This document shows positions 17,363-29,476 of a stretch of 64,000 nucleotides of DNA, piece after piece. Position 1 is the first letter of the stretch. Each line of letters starts with the position of its first letter. Origin of the DNA: Runella sp. CRIBMP (GTDB lineage Bacteria; Bacteroidota; Bacteroidia; Cytophagales; Spirosomataceae); the NCBI RefSeq assembly GCF_009905605.1, contig NZ_JAAAKZ010000002.1:62001-126000 (forward strand). The letters run 5' to 3'. Below the pieces are notes generated by a model that worked only from the letters and a program-made list of their open reading frames with translations, was not told the origin of the DNA and made no database searches. A program made the translations under genes and the position numbers.

Positions 17363-18187
17363 ATGACCTCCAACCGACCCCTTACTCGGTTTAGTTATCT
17401 TCCTAAATGGCTCGCATGGCTTGATTTTCTAGGCCTTCTCGAACGCGACCCCTTCGGTAATTCTTTGTTTATCAAACGAATAATGATTTCCGTTATCGGC
17501 TGGTTTACGTATTGGCGTTTTACGGTCGTGAACAAAACCAAAATTGAAGGGATTGAACACCTCGAAGACCTGCCTGAAAACGGGGTGCTGTTTTTGTCCA
17601 ATCACCAAACTTATTTTGCGGACGTGATTTCGTTTTACCACATTTTTTCAAGCGTAAAATGGGGTTTTAAGAGTACCATTGTGCCTCCGTTGTATTTGTT
17701 GGCGCCCCGGGCGCGGAGCTATTACGTGGCGGCGAGCGAAACCATGAAAGCTGGGATTGTGCCTAAGTTGTTTGGCTTGGGAGGGGCGCTGACCGTCGAA
17801 CGCTCGTGGCGGGCTGAAGGTCAAAACGTAAAGCGGGAGCGTGATACATCGGCTGCCAATAAGGTTTCGCAGGCGCTGGACCACGGGTGGGTGGTGAGCT
17901 TCCCGCAGGGAACGACGAGCCCTTATGCGCCCATTCGTAAAGGAACGGGTCATTTGGTGTTGGAAAATCAACCGATTGTGGTACCCGTGGTTATCAATGG
18001 GTTTCGCCGGGCGTTTGACAAAAAAGGACTTCGTTTTAAAAAAAGAAATACGACGCTAAGCATACGGTTCAAAGCACCGATTAAGTTCGACGATTCAATG
18101 AGCGTAGAAGAAATTGTGGAATGGGTCCGTAAAGAAATCGAACAGGATATACCCGAAAAAATGATTTGGATGAAGAAAGAAGAGTAG
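17363..18187 (+). CDS. Lysophospholipid acyltransferase (PlsC-like)
   Basis: 274 residues. Acyltransferase block I reads 'FLSNHQTYFADVISF', with the catalytic His and an Asp spaced H-x5-D rather than the common H-x4-D. Block III-like 'VVSFPQGTTSPYAPIRKGTGHL' and block IV-like 'PIVVPVVINGF' follow in order. It should acylate a lysophosphatidate or a related glycerolipid at the inner membrane (hydrophobic residues near 45-60). Whether it is the main plsC or an aminolipid (ornithine/glycine lipid) acyltransferase cannot be told. Confidence 0.75.
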   Translation: MTSNRPLTRFSYLPKWLAWLDFLGLLERDPFGNSLFIKRIMISVIGWFTYWRFTVVNKTKIEGIEHLEDLPENGVLFLSNHQTYFADVISFYHIFSSVKWGFKSTIVPPLYLLAPRARSYYVAASETMKAGIVPKLFGLGGALTVERSWRAEGQNVKRERDTSAANKVSQALDHGWVVSFPQGTTSPYAPIRKGTGHLVLENQPIVVPVVINGFRRAFDKKGLRFKKRNTTLSIRFKAPIKFDDSMSVEEIVEWVRKEIEQDIPEKMIWMKKEE

Positions 18188-18201
18188 GACTTTCGAGTTT
18201 T

Positions 18202-18765
18202 CTAGTTTATCGTTCCTTTTACCAAAAAAGTCTTTTTATCGGTGATGGTTAAATGCTGAAATCCGTTGATTTCGTAAGTCTTGATGAGCCAAACACCTTC
18301 GGGCCGCATCGTACAGGTTAATTGGAGCTTCTTTTCGGAATCGTATAACCTATTTTCTTCCTGTAATAAAGCCTCAACCAGTTTGGGCTGCTTAGAAACT
18401 TCGTCTAAAACAATTTTTAATGATTTTACGGGAAGTTTCTCGCCACTTTTTAAGGTATAGAGGAAAGTAGACGAGCTAGGTTGGGAAATGGTATAGCTGA
18501 GTTGGTAGGCCTGTTTATTAAGGTCAGCTTGGGTAAACAATTCTAATTCTTGCCGCCAGTCAATTTCATTGGTTTGCTTATTTTCGTTTTTGTCACCCAA
18601 AGCCATTTCTTTGTTTACCAAAGGCTTACGTTTGTTCAATTCGGTGATTTGGTTTTCAATAAACCCTTTGAGGTTAAAGTAATTCTGAACCGACGCCGTA
18701 TCTGTTGGATTGGTGCAGCTGGTGATTAATAATAAGCTGAAAATGAATAATAGGAGGTGCTTCAT
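18202..18765 (-). CDS. Small lipoprotein, unknown function
   Basis: 187 residues from the ATG at 18765, chosen because it opens a signal peptide with lipobox LITSC; the longer frame to 18801 adds 12 non-signal residues. The mature part starts with a helix 'LKGFIENQITELNKRKPLV' followed by beta strands. No known domain. Probably last gene of the eno-gpmI strand group, 68 bases after gpmI. Confidence 0.65.
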   Translation of the reverse strand: MKHLLLFIFSLLLITSCTNPTDTASVQNYFNLKGFIENQITELNKRKPLVNKEMALGDKNENKQTNEIDWRQELELFTQADLNKQAYQLSYTISQPSSSTFLYTLKSGEKLPVKSLKIVLDEVSKQPKLVEALLQEENRLYDSEKKLQLTCTMRPEGVWLIKTYEINGFQHLTITDKKTFLVKGTIN

Positions 18766-18832
18766 ACAAAAAATGCTTCTTGGAATTAACCCAAGAAGCA
18801 CGTAAAAAGTTCTAATGAAAATCCAGACGGAA

Positions 18833-20371
18833 TTATAACAAGCTCACACCCGTCATTTCGGCGGGCTGAGGAATTTCCATCAACGCCAAAATAGTCGGGG
18901 CAATATCTGCCAGTTTGCCATCTTTGGGTTGGCCTTTGTATTCATTCCCGACAAAAACGCAAGGAACCAAATTGGTACTGTGGGCGGTATTAGGGGTGCC
19001 GTCGTCATTGCGCATATAATCGGAGTTTCCGTGGTCGGCAATAATGATTGATGTATATCCGTGGGCCATTCCCGCCGTGGCAACGGCCTCGGTACATTGA
19101 TCAACGGTTTCGCAGGCATTTACCACTGCTTCAAAAACGCCCGTATGGCCCACCATGTCTGGATTGGCAAAGTTGAGGCAAATAAAATCGGCCGTTTCGG
19201 CTTCGATTTCGGGAATAATGGCGTCACGGATGTCAAACGCGGCCATTTCGGGTTTTAAATCGTAGGTTTTTACATCTTTTGGCGACGGGCATAAAAGCCT
19301 TTTTTCACCATCAAAAGGCAATTCTCGGCCTCCTGAAAAGAAAAATGTAACGTGCGGGTATTTTTCAGTTTCGGCAATGCGAATCTGCGTTTTTCCCGCT
19401 TTTGACACCACTTCTCCGAGGGTATTTTCTAAATTGTCTTTGTCATAAATGACCTTTACCCCCACAAATGCGTCGTCGTAATTGGTTAATGTCAGGTAAT
19501 ACAGATTCAACTTTTGGGTGCCTTGTTCTGGAAAATCCTGCTGGGTCAACATTTCCGTAATTTCACGTCCGCGGTCGGTACGGAAGTTGAAACATAGCAC
19601 CACATCGCCTTCGTCGATGGTTGCTACGGGAGAGCCATCTTCTTTTACGACCACGATGGGCTCGATAAATTCGTCGGTGACACCCGCATCGTAGGCTTCC
19701 TGTACGGAAGTCAAAACATGGTCGGCGGTACATTGTGCAGTACCGACTCCTTTAACCATTGCGTTGTAGGCCTTTGCCACACGTTCCCAGCGTTTATCGC
19801 GATCCATGGCGTAAAAACGACCCGTTACGCTGGCGATTTGCCCCGTTGTTTTGGCCAAATGCTGTTCTAAATCAGTCAAAAATCCGAGGCCGCTTTTGGG
19901 GTCACAATCACGTCCATCGGTAAAGGCATGAACATAGACATCGCTCAGTCCGAAATTTTGCGCGGTGGTACACAGGCCTTTCAGGTGGTTGATATGCGAG
20001 TGAACCCCACCATCAGAGACCAGACCGATAAAATGCACTTTTTTGCCGCTGTTTTTGGCATACGTAAACGCTTCCACCAACGTGGGCTCTTGGGCCAAGG
20101 TGCCCGTTTCTACGGCCAAATTGATTTTTACTAAATCTTGATATACCACGCGACCCGCGCCGAGGTTGGTGTGTCCTACTTCCGAGTTTCCCATTTGCCC
20201 ATCGGGCAAACCTACTGCTAAGCCACTGGCTTCCAGCTTACTATGAGGATATTGTTCGAGAATACGGTCGTAAAAAGGCGTATTTGCTGCGATGACAGCT
20301 GAGCGGTTTTCTTCACCGTTTTTAGCGATGCCCCAACCGTCCATGATGATTAAAATTACTTTTTGACTCAT
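18833..20371 (-). CDS. gpmI: Cofactor-independent phosphoglycerate mutase
   Basis: 512 residues, usual length. Interconverts 3- and 2-phosphoglycerate with two Mn ions and a serine phosphoenzyme. Metal ligand Asp11 in 'IIMDGWG', catalytic Ser63 in 'MGNSEVGHTNLGAG', and the C-terminal metal motifs 'FANPDMVGHTG' and 'IIIADHGNSDYM' are all present. It lies 17 bases downstream of the tyrosine phosphatase gene, on the strand of enolase, so two consecutive glycolytic steps (to phosphoenolpyruvate) are co-located. Confidence 0.97.
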   Translation of the reverse strand: MSQKVILIIMDGWGIAKNGEENRSAVIAANTPFYDRILEQYPHSKLEASGLAVGLPDGQMGNSEVGHTNLGAGRVVYQDLVKINLAVETGTLAQEPTLVEAFTYAKNSGKKVHFIGLVSDGGVHSHINHLKGLCTTAQNFGLSDVYVHAFTDGRDCDPKSGLGFLTDLEQHLAKTTGQIASVTGRFYAMDRDKRWERVAKAYNAMVKGVGTAQCTADHVLTSVQEAYDAGVTDEFIEPIVVVKEDGSPVATIDEGDVVLCFNFRTDRGREITEMLTQQDFPEQGTQKLNLYYLTLTNYDDAFVGVKVIYDKDNLENTLGEVVSKAGKTQIRIAETEKYPHVTFFFSGGRELPFDGEKRLLCPSPKDVKTYDLKPEMAAFDIRDAIIPEIEAETADFICLNFANPDMVGHTGVFEAVVNACETVDQCTEAVATAGMAHGYTSIIIADHGNSDYMRNDDGTPNTAHSTNLVPCVFVGNEYKGQPKDGKLADIAPTILALMEIPQPAEMTGVSLL

Positions 20372-20388
20372 TGTCGTGGGTTATAATT

Positions 20389-20880
20389 TTAGGCTAATTT
20401 ATGTTCTTTGATCAAGTACTCCAAAAATTGCTCTCCGCAACGCGTTACGATTTGATAGACATTTTCAAATGCGGCAATGTCTTCGTAATAAGGGTCCGGA
20501 ACGCCGCTTTCGTCGGCCTGATGGTCAAAATTGCGGTAAGTAAAAATGCGGCCTTCTTCGAGATAAAAACCCGTAGAACGATAGCTTTGGGTTTGTATAT
20601 GTTCGAGGTTGGATTCATCCATGGCCACGATGTAGTCAAAATTGGCAAAATCATCGCTGGATAACTTACGGGCAGTATGCGTGAGCTGAATTCCGTAGTC
20701 GGCAGCTACACGTCGGGCGCGGCGGTCGGGGAGGGCCCCGATGTGGTAGCCGTGGGTGCCTGCCGAATCGCAATTGATTTTTTCGGTAAGGCCCTGTTGA
20801 GCCACTAGTGCTTTGAATACACCTTCGGCAAGCGGAGAACGGCAAATGTTGCCGAGGCAAACGAATAAAACATTAATCAT
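20389..20880 (-). CDS. Low-molecular-weight protein tyrosine phosphatase
   Basis: 163 residues. P-loop 'VCLGNICRSPLAEG' with nucleophile Cys8 and Arg14 (C-x5-R), and the general-acid loop 'VPDPYYED' near the C-terminal third. Cytoplasmic phosphatase acting on phosphotyrosine or arginine-phosphate. In Bacteroidota such proteins often control capsule tyrosine kinases, but no kinase is near. Co-directional with gpmI (17-base gap), suggesting shared transcription. Confidence 0.9.
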   Translation of the reverse strand: MINVLFVCLGNICRSPLAEGVFKALVAQQGLTEKINCDSAGTHGYHIGALPDRRARRVAADYGIQLTHTARKLSSDDFANFDYIVAMDESNLEHIQTQSYRSTGFYLEEGRIFTYRNFDHQADESGVPDPYYEDIAAFENVYQIVTRCGEQFLEYLIKEHKLA

Positions 20881-20974
20881 AAGAGGTAGGAGTCAGTACA
20901 GAGTAGTGAGTATAGAGTAGTGAAAAATGTAAATGCTACTTGCTGTTTCCTACGGTTTTCTCACTCCTTATTTG

Positions 20975-21289
20975 TTACTTCTCAAAAGGTTCCCCTTTTT
21001 CATCCACAAGCACAAACACATCTTCGCTGTCTTTTTTCATGAAGTACTTTTCCCGGGCATATTTTTCCATGAGTTTATCATTGCCCAGCGTAGTGGCTTG
21101 TTCTTTTTTCAATAACTCAATTTGCTCTACATAATACTCTTTTTGGTCTTCCAACTTCTGTAATTTCCACCAATTTTTGATTTGTTCGGGAATACTGTTC
21201 ATTTCAAAAAAAAGTAACCAAACCAACAGTCCTACGGCGCTGGCGAGGTAAAAGTTTTTGAGAAACCGGAAGCGGGACAAAAAATTCAT
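20975..21289 (-). CDS. FtsB/DivIC-family septum formation protein
   Basis: 104 residues from the ATG at 21289 (a TTG at 21298 would add three residues). One membrane helix (about residues 14-31) followed by a coiled coil ('LQKLEDQKEYYVEQIELLKKE') and the family end 'MEKYAREKYFMKKDSEDVF'. These bitopic proteins form the FtsQ-B-L subcomplex of the divisome. It follows enolase by 67 bases, an arrangement known from several bacteria in which eno and ftsB are adjacent. Confidence 0.85.
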   Translation of the reverse strand: MNFLSRFRFLKNFYLASAVGLLVWLLFFEMNSIPEQIKNWWKLQKLEDQKEYYVEQIELLKKEQATTLGNDKLMEKYAREKYFMKKDSEDVFVLVDEKGEPFEK

Positions 21290-21356
21290 GTTTTGCAAAG
21301 GGGAAAAGAAAGAAAGGGTGAATCCTTGCGGAATTCACCCTTTGCGATGTTGAAAA

Positions 21357-23141
<1,785 letters not shown>

Positions 23142-23795
23142 ATGAAAAAATTTCTACTAAGCCTAGGCTTGGGGTGGATGGTATTGTCTACACATGCCCA
23201 ATTGAAAGAACCTTGGTACAAAGGACAGGTCGTATTGACCACTGGAGAGCACTTGGAAGGAGAGATTATATTTGCGGCTGACGTCGAGGTGGTATCCTTA
23301 AAAATGCCCAACGGTACCCTAAAGGCGTTTAATGCTTCGCAGGTTGAATCGTTTGTTTTTTGGGACAATCGTCAAAATTTTAATCGACGTTTCAAAACGA
23401 GTGTATTGCCTGATAGTAAACGCGAGGAGATTGTCGAGGTGGTTTTTGATGGACCGCTTGAAGTGCTAAGGTGCATTAAATACAGCAAAAACAATCGCGG
23501 TCGACAATTTTATAACTTTTTTCCTGAAGAAAGAGTGGACCACAATGCCTATCGTTACTATGTCCACAACGGGCTTTATCAGTCTACGATGGAGGAGTTT
23601 CTCAGGAAATCATTTCATCAGAAAACAATCCTTTGGCGTAACCAACTTGAAGTATTTAGAGCCCGCAACGGATTAGACAACAGTACCGAAAGCTGGCTAC
23701 GCCTATTTGAGTTCTTCAACGCGTTGGAAGAAGAACGGATATTACGGCAATTACCGTTTGAAAAAGGGGAACAAACGGAGTTAGTTATGCTTTAA
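23142..23795 (+). CDS. Secreted protein, unknown function
   Basis: 217 residues with a signal peptide (1-19, cut after THAQ). The first mature part has an SH3/PRC-like strand pattern: 'YKGQVVLTTGEHLEGEIIF' and 'VVSLKMPNGTLKAFNASQVESF', as often seen in Bacteroidota proteins of unknown function. The rest is helical and charged. Its last 11 bases overlap the 3' end of the convergent aminotransferase gene. No function can be given. Confidence 0.6.
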   Translation: MKKFLLSLGLGWMVLSTHAQLKEPWYKGQVVLTTGEHLEGEIIFAADVEVVSLKMPNGTLKAFNASQVESFVFWDNRQNFNRRFKTSVLPDSKREEIVEVVFDGPLEVLRCIKYSKNNRGRQFYNFFPEERVDHNAYRYYVHNGLYQSTMEEFLRKSFHQKTILWRNQLEVFRARNGLDNSTESWLRLFEFFNALEEERILRQLPFEKGEQTELVML

Positions 23796-24942
23796 GGCGC
23801 TGAACAGCCTGCCAGATTCGTTCGGCCGACATGCACAGCGACAAGCGTATATAGCGTTGACCTTTAGGACCGAAAATAAAGCCTGGTGCAATAAAAATGT
23901 ATTTTTGGTATAACAAGTCATCGACTAACTGTTCGGCCGAGGCGATGGTTTCGGGTAGTTTTGCCCACAAAAACATACCTTCTTGGCTTTCGTCATAGGT
24001 ACAATTCAGGGCATCTAAAAAGGCTTTTGCGGCATCTAGTCGACTGCGGTAGAGCTCGTTTTGAGCTTGATGCCATTGGTCGGTATTTTGGAGGGCAGCG
24101 GCAGCGGCTTGTTGAATTCCCAAAAACATACCCGAATCCACGTTGCTTTTGATGGTTAATATCGCATCAATGTAAGCTTTTGCGCCCGATAGCCAGCCCA
24201 CGCGCCAGCCCGCCATGTTGTGCGATTTGGACATGGAATTGAGCTCAATGGCCACTTCTTTAGCGCCTTCAATGGAAAGAAGGCTAATGGGAGGTTTCTG
24301 ATTGAGAATCAGACTGTACGGGTTGTCGTGACAGAGCAGTATTTTGTGTTGGTGCGCAAACCTTACGGCATTTTCAAACAATTCGTGGGTGGCCGGGGCA
24401 CCCGTTGGCATGTGCGGGTAGTTGAGCCAAAGCAGTTTGGTTTGTGGGCCAACCTGCGAATGCATGATTTCCCAATCGGGCTGCCAGCCTTGGTCTTCGA
24501 GCAGTGGGTATTCGATGACTTTGGCCCCCACCATTTGACTCACGGCGCGGTAGGCAGGATAGCCAAGTTCGGGGACCAAGACCTCATCGCCTGCGTCTAA
24601 AAACGTCATGCTGATGTGAGTGATGCCTTCTTTGGAGCCAATCAAAGGCAAAATCTCGGTTTCGGGGTCTAATGTAACCCCGTAGATTCTTTGGTACCAC
24701 TGGGCAATTCCTTGGCGCAAGGCTGGAATTCCTTTATAAGATTGATACCCGTGACTGCCTGCCTGTAAAGCCGAACGATGAAGGGCCTCGATGGTGGCTT
24801 CAGAAGGCGATTGGTCGGGGTTACCGATACCCATATTAATAACATCATGCCCCGCCGAGATGAGCTTACGGACTTCGGCGAGTTTGACTGAAAAATAATA
24901 TTCTTGCGCTTGGGTAGCGCGTTGGGCGAGCGAAATAATCAT
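23785..24942 (-). CDS. PLP-dependent aminotransferase class I/II
   Basis: 385 residues, fold-type I. Signatures: 'VINMGIGNPDQSPS' at the start, 'YPHMPTGAPA' (the N-P-T-G region reads P-H-M-P-T-G), and the Schiff-base lysine in 'NSMSKSHNMAGWRVGW'. The C-terminal 'FIFGPKGQRYIRLSLC' contains the carboxylate-binding Arg. Closest to the LL-diaminopimelate/aspartate aminotransferase branch; the substrate cannot be fixed. The Asn of the NYPH segment that contacts PLP is retained. Followed upstream by the site-2 protease gene, 58 bases apart. Confidence 0.85.
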   Translation of the reverse strand: MIISLAQRATQAQEYYFSVKLAEVRKLISAGHDVINMGIGNPDQSPSEATIEALHRSALQAGSHGYQSYKGIPALRQGIAQWYQRIYGVTLDPETEILPLIGSKEGITHISMTFLDAGDEVLVPELGYPAYRAVSQMVGAKVIEYPLLEDQGWQPDWEIMHSQVGPQTKLLWLNYPHMPTGAPATHELFENAVRFAHQHKILLCHDNPYSLILNQKPPISLLSIEGAKEVAIELNSMSKSHNMAGWRVGWLSGAKAYIDAILTIKSNVDSGMFLGIQQAAAAALQNTDQWHQAQNELYRSRLDAAKAFLDALNCTYDESQEGMFLWAKLPETIASAEQLVDDLLYQKYIFIAPGFIFGPKGQRYIRLSLCMSAERIWQAVQRLKA

Positions 24943-25000
24943 TGATGTGACGTTGGACGATAGACCATAAGCTTATGGAAGCTTTGTGCTAAGCCCCAAT

Positions 25001-26158
25001 TTACATGATAACAAACGGCTTTGGACTGAAACAAAGCACAAAGATAAGTAAAGTCAGCCAACCTAAAATTTGACGAGTACGATTTAACGGTAGAATATCT
25101 TCGGTGGGAGGGTGATGAACGCCTAAAATACGCCCCAATAAAAACCCAAAAACCAAAAATCCAGAATATCCTTCCCAAGTGGGAAAGAGCATTGAAGTGC
25201 CAAATTGAATGGCGACCGACAACAACGCCAACATCCAGCTAGTAAGCGGGTTTTCGTCGGTAATGCGACTGAAACAGATTTGTAGAAAGAGAATGTACAG
25301 GCCCAATGAACCGATTTTTTGCCAAAAAGCGCCGTCATCGGCAATGGCAAATTCGTCGGGGCGGTACGAACCTAAACCCGCATACGTGATAAAAACAAAG
25401 AAAAGGATTGGCGCAACAATTTTGAAATTCTTGCCGCCAATGAGTCCGTACAACACGTGCCCGCCGTCTAATTGACCAATTGGGATGAGGTTGAGTGAAG
25501 TAAAAAACAGCGCCAAATATCCCGCCAGAATCAGCGGATAGTGCATGATTTCTTGCGGTGGAGGCAAACGAGTAGGGTCAGCGACGTAGTTTTTAAAGAA
25601 GGAAAACAATAGGTTGTCACCCAATAAGATGTTGCCCGTCATGTTTTGATTGGCATACACCACGCGGGCAAAACCCATTCCAAATTTTTGGTATTCGGGG
25701 TGGATTTTGAAAATATAATCCAGCGTTGGGAGGGTGGCAAATCCATACCATAAAACCCCCACCGCAACCACGAAACCTGCCAACGGGCCCGCAATGCCGA
25801 TGTCAAAGTATTTTACCCGGGAGCGAATAAACTCTTTTATACGAATAAATGCGCCCAAAGTTCCGATGGTTTGCCCAAAACCAAGCCAGAGCGGGATATA
25901 ATAGGGCAGGGTGACGCGTACATGATGGCGTTTTGCAGCAAAATAATGCCCGAATTCGTGCACGGTCAAAATACCAAGAAAAGGAATAGAGAATCGAAAT
26001 CCTTGCCAAAATTCAGACCACCCAAGCGGATTTTCAATTTTGAAAAAAGGTAAATCAAACGGCCGCCCAAACATCCATTCCGCGCCCGACAACGAGGTCG
26101 TTGCCAGTGTAACAATGAAAAGGGAAATTTGCAGGAACAGAGTGCGTTGATTTTTCAT
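25001..26158 (-). CDS. Site-2 protease family intramembrane metalloprotease
   Basis: 385 residues, about 8-10 membrane helices. Zinc site: 'HEFGHYFAAKRH' (HExxH) and the second motif 'NLIPIGQLDGGHVLYGL' (the distant Asp ligand). Belongs to the M50B branch without a PDZ domain, like plant EGY proteases and their Bacteroidota relatives, rather than RseP. It cuts membrane-bound substrates, often anti-sigma factors, but no target is near. Same strand as the HAD phosphatase and accA. Confidence 0.85.
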   Translation of the reverse strand: MKNQRTLFLQISLFIVTLATTSLSGAEWMFGRPFDLPFFKIENPLGWSEFWQGFRFSIPFLGILTVHEFGHYFAAKRHHVRVTLPYYIPLWLGFGQTIGTLGAFIRIKEFIRSRVKYFDIGIAGPLAGFVVAVGVLWYGFATLPTLDYIFKIHPEYQKFGMGFARVVYANQNMTGNILLGDNLLFSFFKNYVADPTRLPPPQEIMHYPLILAGYLALFFTSLNLIPIGQLDGGHVLYGLIGGKNFKIVAPILFFVFITYAGLGSYRPDEFAIADDGAFWQKIGSLGLYILFLQICFSRITDENPLTSWMLALLSVAIQFGTSMLFPTWEGYSGFLVFGFLLGRILGVHHPPTEDILPLNRTRQILGWLTLLIFVLCFSPKPFVIM

Positions 26159-26191
26159 AATGCTTTATTAAAAAGGGAAAGGGGCAACGCA

Positions 26192-26812
26192 TTAATAATC
26201 ACGCAGATATTCCACGATGGAGGTGGGTTTTTGAACGTGGATGGTTTGAATGCCGCATTCGGCCGCGGCGCGAATGTTGTCGAGGTTGTCGTCCAGAAAA
26301 AGGGTTTCGTTGGCTTCGATACCCGCGTTGCTTAAAACCTGTCGGTAGATGTCATGATGGGGTTTCATGATGCCCATTTCGTAAGAGAGAAACAGTTTTT
26401 CGAACAAATGGCTCAAATGTTCTATTTCGGCCGTACGATGCAAAATAGCGTTTACCTCATCAATATGAATCGCGCTTGTGTTGCTCAATAGAAACAATCG
26501 GTAGCCCTTTTGAGCAAGTTCCTGAATCTTTTGAATACGTTCAATGGGGATATCAAGCAACAGGGAGTTCCAAGCCGTATCAATTTCGGCGTCAGTCCAT
26601 TCGGGGGTTTGAAACAAATCCCTTACAAAACTGCGAAAGGCGAGAGGGGTTAAATTGCCCGTTTCGAATTTCTTAAAAACGTCGTTTTGTTGGATAAGTG
26701 AGTGGACGTTATCCAACGATTGATTGCTTAACGCCGCAAATGAACTTGCAGCCCTTGGCACATCAATGTTAATGATAACGTCCCCTAAATCGAAAATAAT
26801 ATTCTTGATCAT
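26192..26812 (-). CDS. HAD-superfamily phosphatase
   Basis: 206 residues from ATG at 26812 (the longer frame overlaps accA and lacks the motif at its start). HAD motif I 'IIFDLGDVIINID' has the nucleophile Asp and the second Asp replaced by Gly-Asp-Val ordering typical of the YihX/epoxide-hydrolase-N branch. Motif II 'LFLLSNTSAIH', motif III Lys in 'GIMKPHHDIY', motif IV 'LFLDDNLDNI'. Likely a small-molecule (sugar phosphate) phosphatase. It follows accA by 13 bases, so co-transcription is probable. Confidence 0.85.
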   Translation of the reverse strand: MIKNIIFDLGDVIINIDVPRAASSFAALSNQSLDNVHSLIQQNDVFKKFETGNLTPLAFRSFVRDLFQTPEWTDAEIDTAWNSLLLDIPIERIQKIQELAQKGYRLFLLSNTSAIHIDEVNAILHRTAEIEHLSHLFEKLFLSYEMGIMKPHHDIYRQVLSNAGIEANETLFLDDNLDNIRAAAECGIQTIHVQKPTSIVEYLRDY

Positions 26813-26825
26813 AAAGCGTACTTGC

Positions 26826-27779
26826 TTACTCACTGAAAACGCCCATGGCGCAAAACTTGTCAATGCGTTGGTTGATGCGTTCTTCGGGTGTTAATTGCTG
26901 GAGTTCTTTAATATGCCCTAAAATAGTTTTTTTGAGCGTTTCGGCCATCGTTTTATGGTCCAAATGGGCACCGCCAAGCGGCTCTTCCACAATACCATCG
27001 ACCAGACGGGCCATTTGCATGTCCTTGGCTGTTATTTTCATGGCTTCGGCGGCTTGTTCTTTAAAATTCCAGCTACGCCAAAGAATGGTAGAGCAGTTTT
27101 CGGGCGAAATGACCGAGTACCACGTGTTTTCGAGCATCAATACCCGGTCACCGATGGCAATGCCCAGCGCACCACCCGATGCACCTTCGCCAATGACGAC
27201 GCATACCACGGGCACTTTGAGCATAAACATTTCTTTGAGGTTACGCGCAATGGCTTCACCCTGTCCGCGCTCCTCAGCTTCGAGTCCTGGAAAAGCACCT
27301 GGGGTATCAATCAACGTTACAATAGGCTTATTGAATTTTTGGGCCAACAACATGAGCCGTAGGGCTTTGCGGTATCCTTCTGGATTCGCCATTCCGAAGT
27401 TACGCTGTTGCCGTTGCTTGGTATTACGTCCTTTTTGTTGACCAATCACCATCACCGTTTGACCATCCATGTTACAGAATCCACCCACCATTGCAGGATC
27501 ATCGCGGACGGTACGGTCGCCATGAAGTTCAATAAATTCCTCACACATCAGCTCAATATAATCGAGCGTATACGGTCGGTCGGGGTGGCGCGAAAGTTGC
27601 ACCCGTTGCCACCGAGTAAGGTTGTGGGCGGTATCTTGCCGCAGTTGTATGATGCTGTCTTCGAGTCGGGCTACCGCTTCCGAGACATCTACTTGTGTTG
27701 TTTCGGCCAATTTTTTGAGCTCTATAAGCTTTGATTCAAGGTCAGCCACCGGTTTTTCAAAATCTAAATAAGTTGGCAT
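26826..27779 (-). CDS. accA: Acetyl-CoA carboxylase carboxyltransferase subunit alpha
   Basis: 317 residues, normal length. With AccD it transfers the carboxyl group from biotin to acetyl-CoA, giving malonyl-CoA for fatty-acid synthesis. Signatures: '[12 protein letters not shown]', '[19 protein letters not shown]', '[18 protein letters not shown]', '[18 protein letters not shown]', and '[16 protein letters not shown]'. Between the beta-CASP hydrolase (8 bases upstream) and the HAD phosphatase, all minus strand. Confidence 0.97.
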   Translation of the reverse strand: MPTYLDFEKPVADLESKLIELKKLAETTQVDVSEAVARLEDSIIQLRQDTAHNLTRWQRVQLSRHPDRPYTLDYIELMCEEFIELHGDRTVRDDPAMVGGFCNMDGQTVMVIGQQKGRNTKQRQQRNFGMANPEGYRKALRLMLLAQKFNKPIVTLIDTPGAFPGLEAEERGQGEAIARNLKEMFMLKVPVVCVVIGEGASGGALGIAIGDRVLMLENTWYSVISPENCSTILWRSWNFKEQAAEAMKITAKDMQMARLVDGIVEEPLGGAHLDHKTMAETLKKTILGHIKELQQLTPEERINQRIDKFCAMGVFSE

Positions 27780-27787
27780 AGAGTTGC

Positions 27788-29230
27788 TTACAATTCAAAT
27801 GTTTGTCCCTTTTGGGGAATCTCAATGTTTTTGTAACCGACTGATTCTAGGGTTTCCTTAAACGCCTCCATACTTGGCGTTTCTCCGTGAACAAGGAATA
27901 CTCTTTTTAAGTGGTCGGGCGATTGCTTTTGGACAAATTCGACCAAGTCGTCGCGGTCTCCGTGACCGCTAAATACGTCAATTTTTTCGATATTGGCCAA
28001 TACTTGTTCGTCTTTCCCACGGATTCGTAGCGTGGTTTGACCATTCATCAGGCGCCAACCAAGGGTTCCTTCGGCGCAATATCCAATCAGCAAAATAGTG
28101 CAGTAAGGATTGCTAATGTTCTGAGCTACATGGTATTCCACCCGTCCGCCCTGTATCATTCCCGAAGATGAAATGATAATACAAGGCTCGGCATGATTAG
28201 AAATACTACGGCTTACTTCCGTTTTTTCGACGTAAATTAAATTTTCAAAATCAAACAGCGATTCGTTCTCTTCCTGAAACTCGCGGGCCTCCCGATTGAG
28301 CATCCGGATGTTTCGTTGATACACCCTCGAACTCTCAAAAGCTAGGGGGCTATCGGCAAAAACTTTGATGGGAGGGAGGTTATGTTCGTTGTAAAGTTTG
28401 TTGAGCGTGTAGAGCAACGCCTGCGTTCTACCAACACTAAAGGAGGGTATAATAAGCCGCCCGGGAATATCCACGCACGTACGCTTTATGACATCGGCCA
28501 ATGCGGCTTCGGGACTGAGGTGGTTTTCATGCACGCGATTTCCGTAAGTGGACTCGCACACGAGGTAGTCTACGGGTGGAAGAACGCCCGGGTCAATTAA
28601 CAAAGGATAGCCTTTTCGACCAATATCTCCTGAGAAACCGATGGTTTTCTTTTGGCCATTTTCCCACACTTCAATCAAGATATGAGCCGCACCCAATAAA
28701 TGCCCTGCTGGAACAAACGTAACAAAACACTGATCGGCGACTTTGAACCGGCGATTAAACGCCAGTGGTACGAAGTTTTCGAGCGCGTCTTTTACTTGTT
28801 TTTCCAAGTATAAATCTTTGGGCAATTCTTTTTTCTTACGCCCTTTTCGGTATTTTTTTTGGTTGTCTGCACTGTTGATTTCGTTTAGCCGCTTTTGATT
28901 AAGCATTGCGGCATCTTTCAGCAGTATGGCCGTTAACCCATAGGTAGGGTCGGTACAAAGCACTTGACCTTCGTATCCGTCGCGGTACAGGTTAGGGATA
29001 TTTCCTGAATGGTCAATGTGGGCGTGGGTGAGCAATACAAGATTGATGACTGAGGCATCAAACGGGAACAAGGCATTGGGAAATGGGCTGGCTTCTTTGG
29101 TGTTACGCTTACGATCACCGCTCTCAAAATCGGAACCACAATCAATCAAAATCCGATAATCATCATCTAATTCGAGGAGGTACATGCTGCCCGTCACTTG
29201 TTGGGCAGCCCCCCAAAACGTTAATTTCAT
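27788..29230 (-). CDS. MBL-fold beta-CASP metallo-hydrolase (RNA-processing type)
   Basis: 480 residues from the ATG at 29230, where the typical '[15 protein letters not shown]' begins; the frame continues upstream to 29281 without conserved residues. Zinc motifs: '[12 protein letters not shown]' (HxHxDH), '[15 protein letters not shown]' and '[11 protein letters not shown]'. Beta-CASP motifs: '[15 protein letters not shown]', 'ADSPLAFE', and C-terminal 'VFLVHGE' with the last His. The C-terminal RMMBL part is present. Such proteins act as RNA endo/exonucleases (YSH1/CPSF73 relatives). Ends eight bases from accA. Confidence 0.88.
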   Translation of the reverse strand: MKLTFWGAAQQVTGSMYLLELDDDYRILIDCGSDFESGDRKRNTKEASPFPNALFPFDASVINLVLLTHAHIDHSGNIPNLYRDGYEGQVLCTDPTYGLTAILLKDAAMLNQKRLNEINSADNQKKYRKGRKKKELPKDLYLEKQVKDALENFVPLAFNRRFKVADQCFVTFVPAGHLLGAAHILIEVWENGQKKTIGFSGDIGRKGYPLLIDPGVLPPVDYLVCESTYGNRVHENHLSPEAALADVIKRTCVDIPGRLIIPSFSVGRTQALLYTLNKLYNEHNLPPIKVFADSPLAFESSRVYQRNIRMLNREAREFQEENESLFDFENLIYVEKTEVSRSISNHAEPCIIISSSGMIQGGRVEYHVAQNISNPYCTILLIGYCAEGTLGWRLMNGQTTLRIRGKDEQVLANIEKIDVFSGHGDRDDLVEFVQKQSPDHLKRVFLVHGETPSMEAFKETLESVGYKNIEIPQKGQTFEL

Positions 29231-29476
29231 ATATGTCAGATGCCCCGATCCCAAGGGGAGTTTTGTTTCATTCTTCAACATAATGGGACAGGCCTATTGC
29301 ATGAGGCATTGAAGAATGGATTACGCAAATGTATCAAAAACTACGTAATTTTGGTATTTTACCAATAGAACCGCCTCGGATTTCTTACAGCACCAACAAT
29401 TAACCATCTGAGACGGAGAAGTGTTCAGAAGACTAAAGAAAAGGAAGAGAATATGTACTAACTGGGCTATTTGATT